Assembly: GCF_002174125.1 (NCBI RefSeq)
Contig: NZ_NEXX01000001.1
Coordinates: 930,001-994,000 of the forward strand
Source of the DNA: Acinetobacter populi
GTDB taxonomy: Bacteria > Pseudomonadota > Gammaproteobacteria > Pseudomonadales > Moraxellaceae
DNA length: 64,000 nucleotides
Direction of reading: 5' to 3'
Shown here: positions 19,079 to 27,375 of the stretch, in pieces
Layout: every line of letters begins with the position of its first letter
Numbering within the stretch: position 1 is the first letter of the stretch
Notes under the pieces: generated by a model
Told to the model about the DNA's origin: nothing
Databases searched by the model: none
The model's input: the letters and a program-made list of their open reading frames with translations, nothing else
Program-made: the position numbers and the translations under genes

Positions 19079-19284
19079 GAAAACACTTTTAATGAAATTC
19101 TATGGCAGAATTGCTCATTTACATAAGTGAACAGTTGTACACTTTATTACAAATAGCTAATATTCTGTTTTTATTAAGTTTTAAAACCAATTCTTGCCGA
19201 TATTGTACATTAGTCTTATAGGTTTGAAAAATGATCAGCGTATAAGAATAAGAAATAAAGATAGACGCTAAAAGGAGCATCGAC

Positions 19285-20046
19285 ATGAATATCAGCACCC
19301 ACCAAAATCTGCATGCGATGCAAAGCCTGCAACGTCAGTATGCCGAAAATGCCCTTCTCCCCAATATCGACTGGCAAGCCCTGTTTCAGCAACAACGCCT
19401 CACGCCTGCCCAAATCACTGCGCTGGATACCATTTATCAAAGTGCGATTCCACTCGCGCTGACAGTATTCAAGCGTCTGAATTTTGATGTATTTTCTCCT
19501 GCGGCCTATCATCCACAAGGATTAGGACTGTTTGATCAACTGGCAAAACAGGAAGATCGTTTTCTGCATATTCTTTCTAGCATGGCTGATGATCTGGATC
19601 ACGAAACACGCCATCAAATCTGGAGTATGTTATTGCGTGGTGGTGCAGTTCTGGTCTTTAAAGTGTGGTTAGGACTGGTAAAAACCGGACAATTGACAAT
19701 TGATCTGAGCCAATTTGATGAACTGTCAGATTTATTATGGATCAAAACCAAACCGGAGCAACTGGCAAAACAACTCCGTGTTGATACAGAAGCCAAGTAC
19801 GAACATTTATTTTTAACCTTTGAAGATCAGGTTTTTCTTGAACGCTTTAATTGTCTGGAAACTGCGATACTGTTTAGCCGTTTAGGCGTCTATGATCCGG
19901 TATTTTTAAGTTTAAGAGATGAAACTGTAGCAGAATTTTTCCTTGCACAGCAGTTGGTGACTCAAGAGCAAATTGAAGAATTGCAATGTGCCTTAAACCC
20001 TTTGAACTGTGCAGACCAAACCAGCAAACAGGATTATCTGGTTTAA
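19285..20046 (+). CDS. Uncharacterised protein between crbS and crbR
   Basis: A soluble 253-residue protein that I do not recognise. It has no signal peptide or membrane segment. It looks mainly alpha-helical, rich in Leu, Gln and Asp, with a central hydrophobic block (WSMLLRGGAVLVFKVWLGLV, about residues 113-132). AGGAG precedes the ATG by seven bases, and a possible promoter TTGCCG (19194) - 17 - TATAGG (19217) lies upstream, so it may be transcribed separately from crbS. Its place between the kinase gene and the cognate regulator gene suggests, without proof, a role in the acetate response. The length and clean codon structure make it a real gene. Confidence 0.8.
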   Translation: MNISTHQNLHAMQSLQRQYAENALLPNIDWQALFQQQRLTPAQITALDTIYQSAIPLALTVFKRLNFDVFSPAAYHPQGLGLFDQLAKQEDRFLHILSSMADDLDHETRHQIWSMLLRGGAVLVFKVWLGLVKTGQLTIDLSQFDELSDLLWIKTKPEQLAKQLRVDTEAKYEHLFLTFEDQVFLERFNCLETAILFSRLGVYDPVFLSLRDETVAEFFLAQQLVTQEQIEELQCALNPLNCADQTSKQDYLV

Positions 20047-20115
20047 TCAACGTCGCCTATAAACCATCATTCAAGGGCTTGTTAGTATGCTATCCATGAT
20101 ACACAAGCCCGAGAT

Positions 20116-20628
20116 TTAGGCCTTATGATTTTTTTCTTCGATCAACATATACACCAGATCAAGTTCCGGACAAGGATACCCCATTGCTGTCAAAGCAGCC
20201 GTTATTTGACCTCTATGATGTGTGCTATGGTTAAACACATGCAATAATGTAGCTGCATAAGGTAACACCATGTCCTGTCCGGATGAGGTTTGATAGTTCA
20301 AATCCTGCCTAAGGCGCTGTTCATCCAGATCATTTAAAAACCTAGACCAGTTATAAGATTTTTCCAGTAAAGTATCGGTTAAAATTTGACGATCTTGTTC
20401 AATAATTGTATTTAGCGCCATTCTTGCCGAAGTGCCCGTCGCAAATCGTGGAAACCAGAGATAATGTTCGCCCACCAACAAATGATTTAAGGTCGCAAAA
20501 ATACTTTTGAAATATAGACCACTGTCTGCAAAGAAATCATGATCTGAAACGTCTGCTAAAACTGTATTCAGTCTTTGAGTCGCCCAAATATTATAACGCG
20601 CCAGTAATTTGAAAGTTTGTAAATCCAT
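20116..20628 (-). CDS. DinB/DUF664-like putative metal-binding protein
   Basis: A 170-residue cytosolic protein of the DinB-like four-helix superfamily. It starts MDLQTFKLLARYNIWATQRL, as many family members do. Likely metal ligands are His in TLNHLLVGEHYLW (about residue 48) and the pair in VFNHSTHHRGQI (about 134-138), the usual triad. Related proteins include thiol transferases dependent on bacillithiol or mycothiol, but most proteobacterial members have no known activity. It lies between the unknown gene and crbR, on the crbR strand. Confidence 0.88.
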   Translation of the reverse strand: MDLQTFKLLARYNIWATQRLNTVLADVSDHDFFADSGLYFKSIFATLNHLLVGEHYLWFPRFATGTSARMALNTIIEQDRQILTDTLLEKSYNWSRFLNDLDEQRLRQDLNYQTSSGQDMVLPYAATLLHVFNHSTHHRGQITAALTAMGYPCPELDLVYMLIEEKNHKA

Positions 20629-20801
20629 GGCTGCCCTTCCAATCCTGACATTGATACCTCACCTATCAGCATCACCCTATTGTTGCTGACAATAGAGCAA
20701 GAACGACATGAGCTGATAGGCAATAAAAAGTATCTCCAGCACCAGACATTAAGGCTTATCGACTACAGCCCCAATGATGAAAATCTCCAGCTGGATATTG
20801 A

Positions 20802-21449
20802 TTATATTTTCTGGTCTTCAATATTCAGGGCATTGATTGCCAACACTGCCTGTGTACGGTTTTGCACACCCAGCTTTCTAAAAATTGCTGTGACATGCGC
20901 CTTGATTGTCGCTTCAGACACATCCAGTTCATACGCAATCTGTTTGTTCAGTAATCCTTCTGCGACCATCATTAGCACTCTAAACTGTTGTGGTGTTAAA
21001 GACTGAATGCGTTCTGCCAGTTCGGTTTCATTGGCGGCACGGGGATCATGATAAGATTGTAATAAATTCGGCGGCAACCAGATATCACCTTCCAGCACGG
21101 TTTTAATCGCCTCACCAATATGGACAGGCGGCGCCGACTTTGGAATATAGCCCATCGCACCATGTGCAATCGAACGTTGAATAATATTGGCTTCTTCATG
21201 CGCCGATACTACGATAATTGGGATCGCAGGATATTGTGCGCGTACATGCACCAATGCCGAAAACCCTGATGCACCGGGTAGATGTAAATCCAGCAAGACC
21301 AGATCAGGTTCTGGTCCCGTTTCCAATCGCTGATAAAACTCGGCAACTGATGCGGTTTCACTAATTTGTGCCTGTGGCAAGCTATATCGTACTGCCTGAA
21401 TCAAGGCATGGCGAAATAGCGGATGATCGTCAACAATTAAGATATTCAT
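20802..21449 (-). CDS. crbR: CrbR/ErdR-type response regulator, LuxR family
   Basis: Response regulator of 215 residues. The receiver domain has the acidic pair in LIVDDHPLFR and the phospho-acceptor Asp54 in VLLDLHLPG, the conserved Ser/Thr region in IIVVSAHEE and Lys in YIPKSAPP. The LuxR-type helix-turn-helix (about 147-212) reads LTPQQFRVLMMVAEGLLNKQ, then VSEATIKAHVTAIFRKLG. CrbR/ErdR/AgmR regulators have this size and architecture and pair with CrbS/MxtR kinases. With a matching kinase 1.8 kb away and actP beyond it, control of acetate use is the best reading. Functional pairing is inferred from context. Confidence 0.85.
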   Translation of the reverse strand: MNILIVDDHPLFRHALIQAVRYSLPQAQISETASVAEFYQRLETGPEPDLVLLDLHLPGASGFSALVHVRAQYPAIPIIVVSAHEEANIIQRSIAHGAMGYIPKSAPPVHIGEAIKTVLEGDIWLPPNLLQSYHDPRAANETELAERIQSLTPQQFRVLMMVAEGLLNKQIAYELDVSEATIKAHVTAIFRKLGVQNRTQAVLAINALNIEDQKI

Positions 21450-21563
21450 AGACGTATGTATTCCATCCTTGCGAGCTTCCAGTCTATTGGCAGATCAAAT
21501 CTTAACATAAATTCACAGAGGTATGCTAAAGCACAATAAAAACAATTTCATCAACTAGATATT

Positions 21564-21618
21564 AAAAAATGTGAATCACCTTTGGTATTTTTTAGGAAAA
21601 CCAAAAGTAATTCACATT
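21564..21618 (-). terminator. Terminator of the CDF-type exporter gene
   Basis: Long imperfect hairpin: arms 21568-21591 and 21597-21618 pair over more than 20 positions (AATGTGAAT against ATTCACATT at the base). On the minus strand it is followed by TTTTTT. Confidence 0.85.
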
Positions 21619-21648
21619 GTAGCTAGTCTACCCATACCGTTTTTGCCA

Positions 21649-22290
21649 TTAACAACACTTGTTTTCAACAACTTTATCAAGTTTCCGTTCCAGCAAAGCA
21701 TGTTTGATCACGGTATATCCGGCACTGATCCCCAATACCGCCATGATCAAAGCAACCAGTAGATCGGGATAAATACTGTTTGTACCAAAGACACCGATGG
21801 CTGCAAAAATCAGGGCAATATTGCCGATCGCATCATTACGGCTACACAGCCAGACCGATTTCATATTGGCATCGCCATCACGAAAAGCATATAAAATAAG
21901 CGCACAAATCACATTGGCAAATAAAGCCAATATACCGATCATGCCCATGGTGATTGCTTCTGGCACAATACCAAGCATATAGGCATAGCACATTTTAATC
22001 AGAACAAAAATACCAAAACTGGCCATGGTCACACCTTTGAGTAAGGCAACTGTCGCACGCCAATACAGGCTCATTCCCAGAACAGCCAATGAAATCGCAT
22101 AATTCATGCTATCACCAGCAAAATCCAGTGCATCAGCCCAAAGCGATGATGAATGTGCATAGATACCAGCAATGACTTCAACAATAAACAGGCTCAAGTT
22201 AATGATCAGTGCGATCCATAAAGCGATTTTAAATTTTGCAGGATATGAATGATTTTGCTTGGGTGGTTCGGGCGTACAACAACATGCCAT
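21649..22290 (-). CDS. Cation-efflux (CDF-like) heavy-metal transporter
   Basis: Inner-membrane protein of 213 residues with about six spans. It begins MACCCTPEPPK and ends ENKCC, so both cytosolic ends carry clustered cysteines suited to soft metals. The spans hold acidic residues in the CDF pattern: LWADALDFAGDSMNY in span 2 and SRNDAIGNIALI in span 5. It lacks the C-terminal cytosolic domain of long CDF proteins and so belongs to the short class. It is divergent from a PbrR/CadR-type regulator whose operator overlaps its promoter, which points to export of Pb, Cd or Zn. The metal is inferred. Confidence 0.88.
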   Translation of the reverse strand: MACCCTPEPPKQNHSYPAKFKIALWIALIINLSLFIVEVIAGIYAHSSSLWADALDFAGDSMNYAISLAVLGMSLYWRATVALLKGVTMASFGIFVLIKMCYAYMLGIVPEAITMGMIGILALFANVICALILYAFRDGDANMKSVWLCSRNDAIGNIALIFAAIGVFGTNSIYPDLLVALIMAVLGISAGYTVIKHALLERKLDKVVENKCC

Positions 22291-22320
22291 TGCTTAATCC
22301 TCTTGAATGCTTTTACAATC

Positions 22321-22351
22321 ATTAAAAACTATGGTGTTACACTAGGGTCAA
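22321..22351 (-). promoter_or_regulatory. MerR-type promoter with 19-bp spacer driving the metal exporter
   Basis: Read on the minus strand: -35 TTGACC (22351-22346), a 19-base spacer containing the dyad GTGT-A-ACAC, and -10 TTTAAT (22326-22321). The over-long spacer with a central dyad is the hallmark of promoters untwisted by MerR-family activators. It lies between the exporter and the merR-like gene. Confidence 0.8.
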
Positions 22352-22363
22352 GAGGAAAACGAG

Positions 22364-22762
22364 ATGTTATTAAAAATTCGTGAACTGGCCGAAAAAGCAC
22401 AGGTTTCAGTAGATAGCATTCGGTTTTATGAAAAGAAGAATCTGCTTCAGCCTACTTTCCGTGCTGACAATCAATATCGTTATTATGATGAAGATGCATT
22501 AAAAAAATTATTATTTATCAAACATTGCCGTGATCTGGGTATTGCCATTCATGAGATCAGCAGTTTGAATGAATTACTCAAACATCCTCAACAGAACTGC
22601 CATGCGGTCAATATATTAATTGAAAAACATCTACAAGAGGTCAATGAGAAAATTCTGGCTTTACAGCAGTTTCAAACACAGCTCCAGCAATTACGCCAGT
22701 CCTGTAATCAAAATACCACCGTGGAACACTGCCAAATTATCAAGACACTGGAACATCTCTAA
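22364..22762 (+). CDS. MerR-family metal-responsive regulator (PbrR/CadR type)
   Basis: Regulator of 132 residues. The N-terminal winged helix reads IRELAEKAQVSVDSIRFYEK, then a dimerisation helix, then the metal-binding end. Cysteines 79 (in QQNCHAVN), 114 (RQSC) and 123 (EHCQ) keep the 35- and 9-residue spacings I recall for PbrR (Cys78, 113, 122), which supports sensing of Pb, Cd or Zn rather than Cu or Hg. It is divergent from the CDF-like exporter across 73 bases that contain a 19-bp-spacer promoter. Effector metal is inferred. Confidence 0.9.
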   Translation: MLLKIRELAEKAQVSVDSIRFYEKKNLLQPTFRADNQYRYYDEDALKKLLFIKHCRDLGIAIHEISSLNELLKHPQQNCHAVNILIEKHLQEVNEKILALQQFQTQLQQLRQSCNQNTTVEHCQIIKTLEHL

Positions 22763-22817
22763 AAACTGTCTTTTCATCATGTACATTGACTTAAACGACT
22801 TAAACAGCATGCTTAAA

Positions 22818-22856
22818 TAAAAAATGCATTTGCCATCATTACAATCGCAAATGCAT
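22818..22856 (-). terminator. Terminator of the feo operon
   Basis: Perfect 10-bp arms ATGCATTTGC (22824-22833) and GCAAATGCAT (22847-22856); on the minus strand a T6 run follows. Confidence 0.88.
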
Positions 22857-22876
22857 CTCAAATCACGGATTGTGGT

Positions 22877-23131
22877 TTATTTCCACTTCACCGTTTTAAT
22901 TTCTTGAGGCTGTTTACCCGCAACCTCGGATTCCTTGCCACAGCCACAACCGCCACCACAACCCGCAGATTGTGTCGGTGCAATTTTTTTAGCCAAACTA
23001 TGCCAACCTTGCTGTTTAAAAAATGAAGAAATCGCCAAAAAGGTTTTATTTGCCGTGTTCGGCATAACCTTTTTAAAGACAACAACACTACTCCATAACA
23101 CCAAAACAGCAATAATGAGATATTGAATCAT
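22877..23131 (-). CDS. DUF6587-type small membrane protein, feo operon
   Basis: An 84-residue protein with one N-terminal membrane span (MIQYLIIAVLVLWSSVVVF) and a C-terminal glycine-cysteine cluster GCGGGCGCGK that could bind metal. It is the last gene of the feoA-feoB operon, 24 bases behind feoB. In Gammaproteobacteria this place is often taken by FeoC or by small Cys-rich proteins; this one has no FeoC winged helix. A role in ferrous-iron handling or FeoB stability is inferred from position only. Confidence 0.82.
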   Translation of the reverse strand: MIQYLIIAVLVLWSSVVVFKKVMPNTANKTFLAISSFFKQQGWHSLAKKIAPTQSAGCGGGCGCGKESEVAGKQPQEIKTVKWK

Positions 23132-23155
23132 TGTCTTTACTCCTACTCCAATTCG

Positions 23156-25000
23156 TTAAGCAAGTACGCGGGACGCAACCTGATAAGTAATGAATGACAT
23201 CACATAAGCCAGACTAAATAAATATACCGTCATAATTGCAACATTTTTCCATGAACCTGTTTCACGTCGTACTGTCGCCAACGTTGCCAGACAATGGGGT
23301 GCATAAATAAACCACACCAATAAGGATAAGCCTGTTGCCAATGTCCAGCCGGAATCCGGTGAACTGATCAGCGCTGCCAGACTTTGTGCCTGTGCATCTT
23401 CATCACCCGAAAGTGCATAGACCGTACCGAGTGCTGCCACCACAACTTCACGGGCAGCCATGGCCGGAATTAAAGCCACACACACTTGCCAAGGAAAACC
23501 AATCGGTGCGAAAAGTGGTTGTATCCAGTGTCCGACAATACCGGCAAAACTGTAATCTATATCCGGCATTGTGGCATTTTCAGGCGGTTGCGGGAAAGTA
23601 CACAAGAACCATAGCAAAATAGACAGTGCGAAGATGATACCACCGACACGCTTCATAAAGATTTTGCCACGTTCATAGACACCAAGCAAAATACTGCGCC
23701 AATCCGGAATACGATAACTCGGCAATTCCATCATCAAAGCATGTTCGGATTTATCTTTACGGAACAGCTTGACGATATAAGAAACGATCAAGGCACTGAC
23801 AATCCCTGCCATATACAGGCCAAATAACACCAGACCCTGTAAATTTAAAACACCACCAATAATTTGTTGGGGTATAAAGGCAGAAATCAATAGGGCATAC
23901 ACTGGAAGTCGGGCAGAACAGGTCATCAATGGTGCCACAAGAATGGTGGTAAAACGATCTCGTGGATCGCTGATACTCCGTGTTGCCATAATACCCGGAA
24001 TTGCACAGGCAAAACTGGACAATAAAGGAATAAACGCCCGACCACTTAAGCCGGCCTGATACATCAGTTTATCCAGCAAAAATGCAGCGCGGGGTAAATA
24101 ACCCGATTCTTCCAGCAATAAAATAAAAAAGAACAGAATTAAAATCTGTGGCAGGAACACCACCACACCACCGGCACCGGCGATAATGCCATCGACCACC
24201 AGACTTTGCAGTAAGGGTTGTGAGATATATTCACCCACCGTTTCACCCAGCCAGCCAAAGAAAGTTTCGATCAAATCCATAAATGGCGCAGCCCAGGCAA
24301 ATACTGCCTGAAATACCACAAACATCATCACAGCCAGAGCAATCAAGCCAAATACAGGATGCAAAAAGATTTTATCCAGAAATGAGGTGCGCTGATCTTC
24401 CTCAATCACAGAGGTTACTGTCGCATCAAAAATAGACTGAATATCCTTGGTGATGTCTGGTCGCGGTACAAAGGTAGATACTGCAAAATCCTTGAGCTCC
24501 AAAGATTTAAGCAGATTTTGTATACCGCCCTGCTTCACCGCAACAGTTTCAACCACAGGCACACCCAACGCCTGCGATAATGCCTGTGGATTAACTTGAA
24601 TACCACGACGACGTGCTTCATCCATCATATTCAGCACAATCAGCATCGGACGTTTCAGTGCCGCCACTTCCAGCAATAAATTTAAATGTAATTTCAGGTT
24701 GGTGACATCAACAATATACAAAAAAGCATCTTGTTCTGCCTCACTGCTGAGAATGCCCTTGCACACATCCCGAGTAATTGCCTCATCCGGACTTGCTGCA
24801 TTTAAACTATAGGCACCGGGTAAATCCAGAACACGAACAGACTGTCCACTTGCCAGATTAAAAAAACCTTCCTTACGCTCTACTGTAACACCAGCATAAT
24901 TGGCAACTTTTTGTTTGGTACCGGTTAAATTATTAAACAGGGATGTTTTACCACAGTTAGGGTTGCCGACCAGCGCAACACGTAATACATCGCTACTCAT
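23156..25000 (-). CDS. feoB: Ferrous iron transporter FeoB
   Basis: Inner-membrane Fe(II) importer of 614 residues. The N-terminal G domain has G1 GNPNCGKTSLF (about residues 11-21), G3 DLPGAYSLNA (about 59) and G4 NMMDEA (about 125). A helical GDI-like region follows, then about eight spans with the Gate motifs around LPRAAFLLDKLM and SSFACAIPGIMATR and again near the C-terminus. It is shorter than the 773-residue E. coli protein, as usual in Moraxellaceae. Preceded by feoA (11 bases) and followed by the DUF6587 gene. Confidence 0.96.
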   Translation of the reverse strand: MSSDVLRVALVGNPNCGKTSLFNNLTGTKQKVANYAGVTVERKEGFFNLASGQSVRVLDLPGAYSLNAASPDEAITRDVCKGILSSEAEQDAFLYIVDVTNLKLHLNLLLEVAALKRPMLIVLNMMDEARRRGIQVNPQALSQALGVPVVETVAVKQGGIQNLLKSLELKDFAVSTFVPRPDITKDIQSIFDATVTSVIEEDQRTSFLDKIFLHPVFGLIALAVMMFVVFQAVFAWAAPFMDLIETFFGWLGETVGEYISQPLLQSLVVDGIIAGAGGVVVFLPQILILFFFILLLEESGYLPRAAFLLDKLMYQAGLSGRAFIPLLSSFACAIPGIMATRSISDPRDRFTTILVAPLMTCSARLPVYALLISAFIPQQIIGGVLNLQGLVLFGLYMAGIVSALIVSYIVKLFRKDKSEHALMMELPSYRIPDWRSILLGVYERGKIFMKRVGGIIFALSILLWFLCTFPQPPENATMPDIDYSFAGIVGHWIQPLFAPIGFPWQVCVALIPAMAAREVVVAALGTVYALSGDEDAQAQSLAALISSPDSGWTLATGLSLLVWFIYAPHCLATLATVRRETGSWKNVAIMTVYLFSLAYVMSFITYQVASRVLA

Positions 25001-25011
25001 ATCAAGTGTCC

Positions 25012-25260
25012 TTATACGTTTACTTCAATGCGATCAGCTTCATTACGACGTAATGCAAAGCGGGAAAAACCAACTTTGACCAAAATTGGTTCGCCGCCAA
25101 ATAAGCCTCGTGTAAGCACCTCGATTTTTTCACCTGGTACAAAGCCTAAACTCATTAATCGTGTTGCAATACCATCTTCTCCACCGTCTTGTGAACGATT
25201 CAGATGATAAATTTGATTAATTATGGCTGGCTGTTTAGTTTTTAATTCAGTTAAACGCAC
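25012..25260 (-). CDS. feoA: FeoA family protein
   Basis: An 82-residue SH3-like protein that supports FeoB. It contains the typical ATRLMSLGFVPGEKIEVL and PILVKVGFSRFALRRNEAD segments. First gene of the feo operon, 11 bases before feoB. Upstream on its strand are a TATAAT (25308-25303) and a possible Fur site. Confidence 0.95.
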   Translation of the reverse strand: MRLTELKTKQPAIINQIYHLNRSQDGGEDGIATRLMSLGFVPGEKIEVLTRGLFGGEPILVKVGFSRFALRRNEADRIEVNV

Positions 25261-25330
25261 AGTGTTCGCCCTAGCTATAGTTCAATCATTTAATCATGCT
25301 ACATTATAACGTCAAATGAGAATATTTACT

Positions 25331-25349
25331 AATGAAGTTGATTTTCATT
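25331..25349. promoter_or_regulatory. Candidate Fur box upstream of feoA
   Basis: A 19-base element with palindromic ends AATGAA...TTCATT, about 70 bases before feoA and close to the -35 zone of its TATAAT (25303-25308). About 10 of 19 positions fit the classical Fur consensus, so the call is weak; the expectation that feo is Fur-controlled is established knowledge. Confidence 0.3.
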
Positions 25350-25430
25350 TTATAAAAGAAATTTGACTGTTTAACTTCAATATCCATATGGATTTTGTTA
25401 TTTTATCTTTTTTAATAGATTAGCCAGCCG

Positions 25431-26351
25431 ATGTTACAGGCAAAGAAACTTAGACAGCCAACACCTGTCACCATCCCACAAGACAAACCCTATTTACAGG
25501 GATTCCGTGACTATTTGATCAGCCATAGCAGCAGTATCCATACCCGGAATGCCTATTTATCCGATCTAATCCAATGTTCTGACCTACATCCAACCACTTT
25601 ACCTGAATGGCAATCGGAAGATGTCAAAAGTGTTTTGCTGGCACTCACTGCACAAGCCAAAAGTCCACGCTCAATTGCGCGCTATATGTCTGCACTGCGT
25701 CAGTTTTTTAAATTTTTAAGAGAAACCGGATTACGGCAAGATGATCCGCTGGCCGAACATAAGACACCCAGACAGGGCCGTAGCCTTCCCAAAGACCTAT
25801 CCAAGCAAGAAGTTGAAGCCTTAATTAATGCGCCGGATACCAACACGGCCTTAGGATTACGTGATCGTGCCATGCTGGAAGTCTTATATGCCTGTGGCCT
25901 GCGTGTTAGTGAATTGATTGGTCTACAAACCCAAATGCTTAATCTGGAACAAGGTTTTCTACGTATTAAGGGCAAAGGCAATAAGGAACGTCTAGTTCCT
26001 TTGGGAGAAATCGCCATAGAATGGCTAAAAGAATATCTGCATTCTGCACGTCCGACTTTATATAAAAATACCACGGATGCGCTGTTTCTCACCCAGCATG
26101 GAGGAATCATGACACGGCAAAATTTCTGGTATGCGATCAAACGCTATGCTCTGATCGCCAATATCCAGCATGAGCTGTCACCCCATGTCTTGCGTCATGC
26201 TTTTGCCACGCATTTACTCAACCACGGTGCAGACCTGCGTGTCGTACAAATGCTGCTCGGCCATGCCGATTTATCTACCACCCAGATTTATACCCATGTC
26301 GCACAAGCCCGTATGCAACAGATTCATCAGCAATTTCATCCACGTGGCTAA
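25431..26351 (+). CDS. xerD: Site-specific tyrosine recombinase XerD
   Basis: Tyrosine recombinase of 306 residues that resolves chromosome dimers at dif with its XerC/D partner. The N-terminal SAM-like core-binding domain includes YLISHSSSIHTRNAYLSDL. The catalytic domain has the first Arg in ACGLRVSELIGL, the HxxR box in SPHVLRHAFATHLL, His in LLGHADLSTTQ, and the nucleophile Tyr in IYTHV. XerC and XerD are hard to tell apart by eye. The order recombinase-dsbC-hom-thrC is that of xerD in Pseudomonas, which decides the name here. No clear Shine-Dalgarno sequence precedes the ATG. Confidence 0.82.
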   Translation: MLQAKKLRQPTPVTIPQDKPYLQGFRDYLISHSSSIHTRNAYLSDLIQCSDLHPTTLPEWQSEDVKSVLLALTAQAKSPRSIARYMSALRQFFKFLRETGLRQDDPLAEHKTPRQGRSLPKDLSKQEVEALINAPDTNTALGLRDRAMLEVLYACGLRVSELIGLQTQMLNLEQGFLRIKGKGNKERLVPLGEIAIEWLKEYLHSARPTLYKNTTDALFLTQHGGIMTRQNFWYAIKRYALIANIQHELSPHVLRHAFATHLLNHGADLRVVQMLLGHADLSTTQIYTHVAQARMQQIHQQFHPRG

Positions 26352-26468
26352 TCTGTTTCAAGTCACAGATTTAGAACCGTGTATTTACAGCTTTAAACTA
26401 GGCAGTAAGTTTGCTTTTTGCTATGCTTTAGCATCGATTATTTTTCATTCTTTATAAAAAGGCGTTGT

Positions 26469-27287
26469 ATGCAATTTCCCAAACTTGCAATGAGTACACT
26501 CATGATTGCCAGTGCATTCAGTTTTGTTGCCTGTTCAAAACAGGATGCAAATCAAAAGTCCTCAGATGAAGCCATTACTGCAACAACATCTGCCACAGGC
26601 GAAGCTTCAACATTACCCGAAAATAATGCACATCAACGCCTGATGCAAACCTTACAGGCCAACTTTGATAAAGCAGGCTTAAAAGCCAAAATTTTAAATA
26701 TTCGTAACACCGAAATTGCCAACATGTACTGGGTAACACTAGAAGGCTTTCCAGCGGTACTGGCAACAGCCGATGGCAAATATATTTTTCAGGGTGATGT
26801 GATTCGTCTGGGTGACAAGCAAATTCATCATGTCAGTGAAGATTTACAGGCAGCCGACAACAAAGCCAAATTTGCTGCGCTCAATCCAAAAGATCTGATT
26901 ATCTATCCCGCACAAGGCAAAGCCAAACACATTATTTATGTCTTTACCGATTCCAGTTGCCCATATTGTCATAAATTCCATGAACATATGGTCGAAATGA
27001 ATCAAAAAGGCATCGAAGTCCGTTATATCGCATGGCCACGTGGCGAGCAATATTTTCCGACCATGCAAAGTATCTGGTGTAGCGAAGATCGTAAGGCAGC
27101 CTTTGATCAATCTGTCAGCGGTATTCCAGTACAAGCTGCTCAATGTGATAATCCTGTTCTGGCCCAATATCAACTAGGCATGAATATTGGTGTAAACGGT
27201 ACACCTGCTGTCTATAACGCAGATGGTAAATATCTGGGTGGCTATATTGAGCCAGCTGATCTACTTAAACGTTTAAATGAGAAATAA
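26469..27287 (+). CDS. dsbC: Thiol:disulfide interchange protein DsbC family, predicted lipoprotein
   Basis: Disulfide isomerase/reductase of 272 residues. The active site is CPYC in SSCPYCHKFHEHM (about residues 171-174) within a thioredoxin fold; the N-terminal dimerisation domain covers about 55-130; a cis-Pro is in GVNGTPAVY. Start 26469 follows AAAAAGG. The leader MQFPKLAMSTLMIASAFSFV is followed by AC-S, a lipobox-like cleavage site at Cys22, so the protein may be anchored to a membrane rather than free in the periplasm, unlike E. coli DsbC. Downstream of xerD, as in E. coli and Pseudomonas; terminated before hom. Confidence 0.9.
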   Translation: MQFPKLAMSTLMIASAFSFVACSKQDANQKSSDEAITATTSATGEASTLPENNAHQRLMQTLQANFDKAGLKAKILNIRNTEIANMYWVTLEGFPAVLATADGKYIFQGDVIRLGDKQIHHVSEDLQAADNKAKFAALNPKDLIIYPAQGKAKHIIYVFTDSSCPYCHKFHEHMVEMNQKGIEVRYIAWPRGEQYFPTMQSIWCSEDRKAAFDQSVSGIPVQAAQCDNPVLAQYQLGMNIGVNGTPAVYNADGKYLGGYIEPADLLKRLNEK

Positions 27288-27294
27288 TTTGCAT

Positions 27295-27331
27295 AAAAGC
27301 GATTTTCACCCTAGAGTCGGCATCGCTTTTT
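27295..27331 (+). terminator. dsbC terminator
   Basis: AAAAGCGAT (27295-27303) pairs with ATCGCTTTT (27322-27330), which ends in a short T-run. It lies between dsbC and hom. Confidence 0.75.
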
Positions 27332-27375
27332 AGCTATTATCTAAGCGATATTTTTATAAGATGATGGAGTTTGAC

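Noticed and set aside
20680..21006. A plus-strand frame overlapping the end of crbR
   Set aside because: No ribosome binding site, no recognisable domains, and most of it is antisense to the response regulator.
25431..26351. Calling this recombinase XerC
   Set aside because: By eye XerC and XerD cannot be told apart safely. The order with dsbC, hom and thrC is that of xerD in Pseudomonas, so XerD was preferred.
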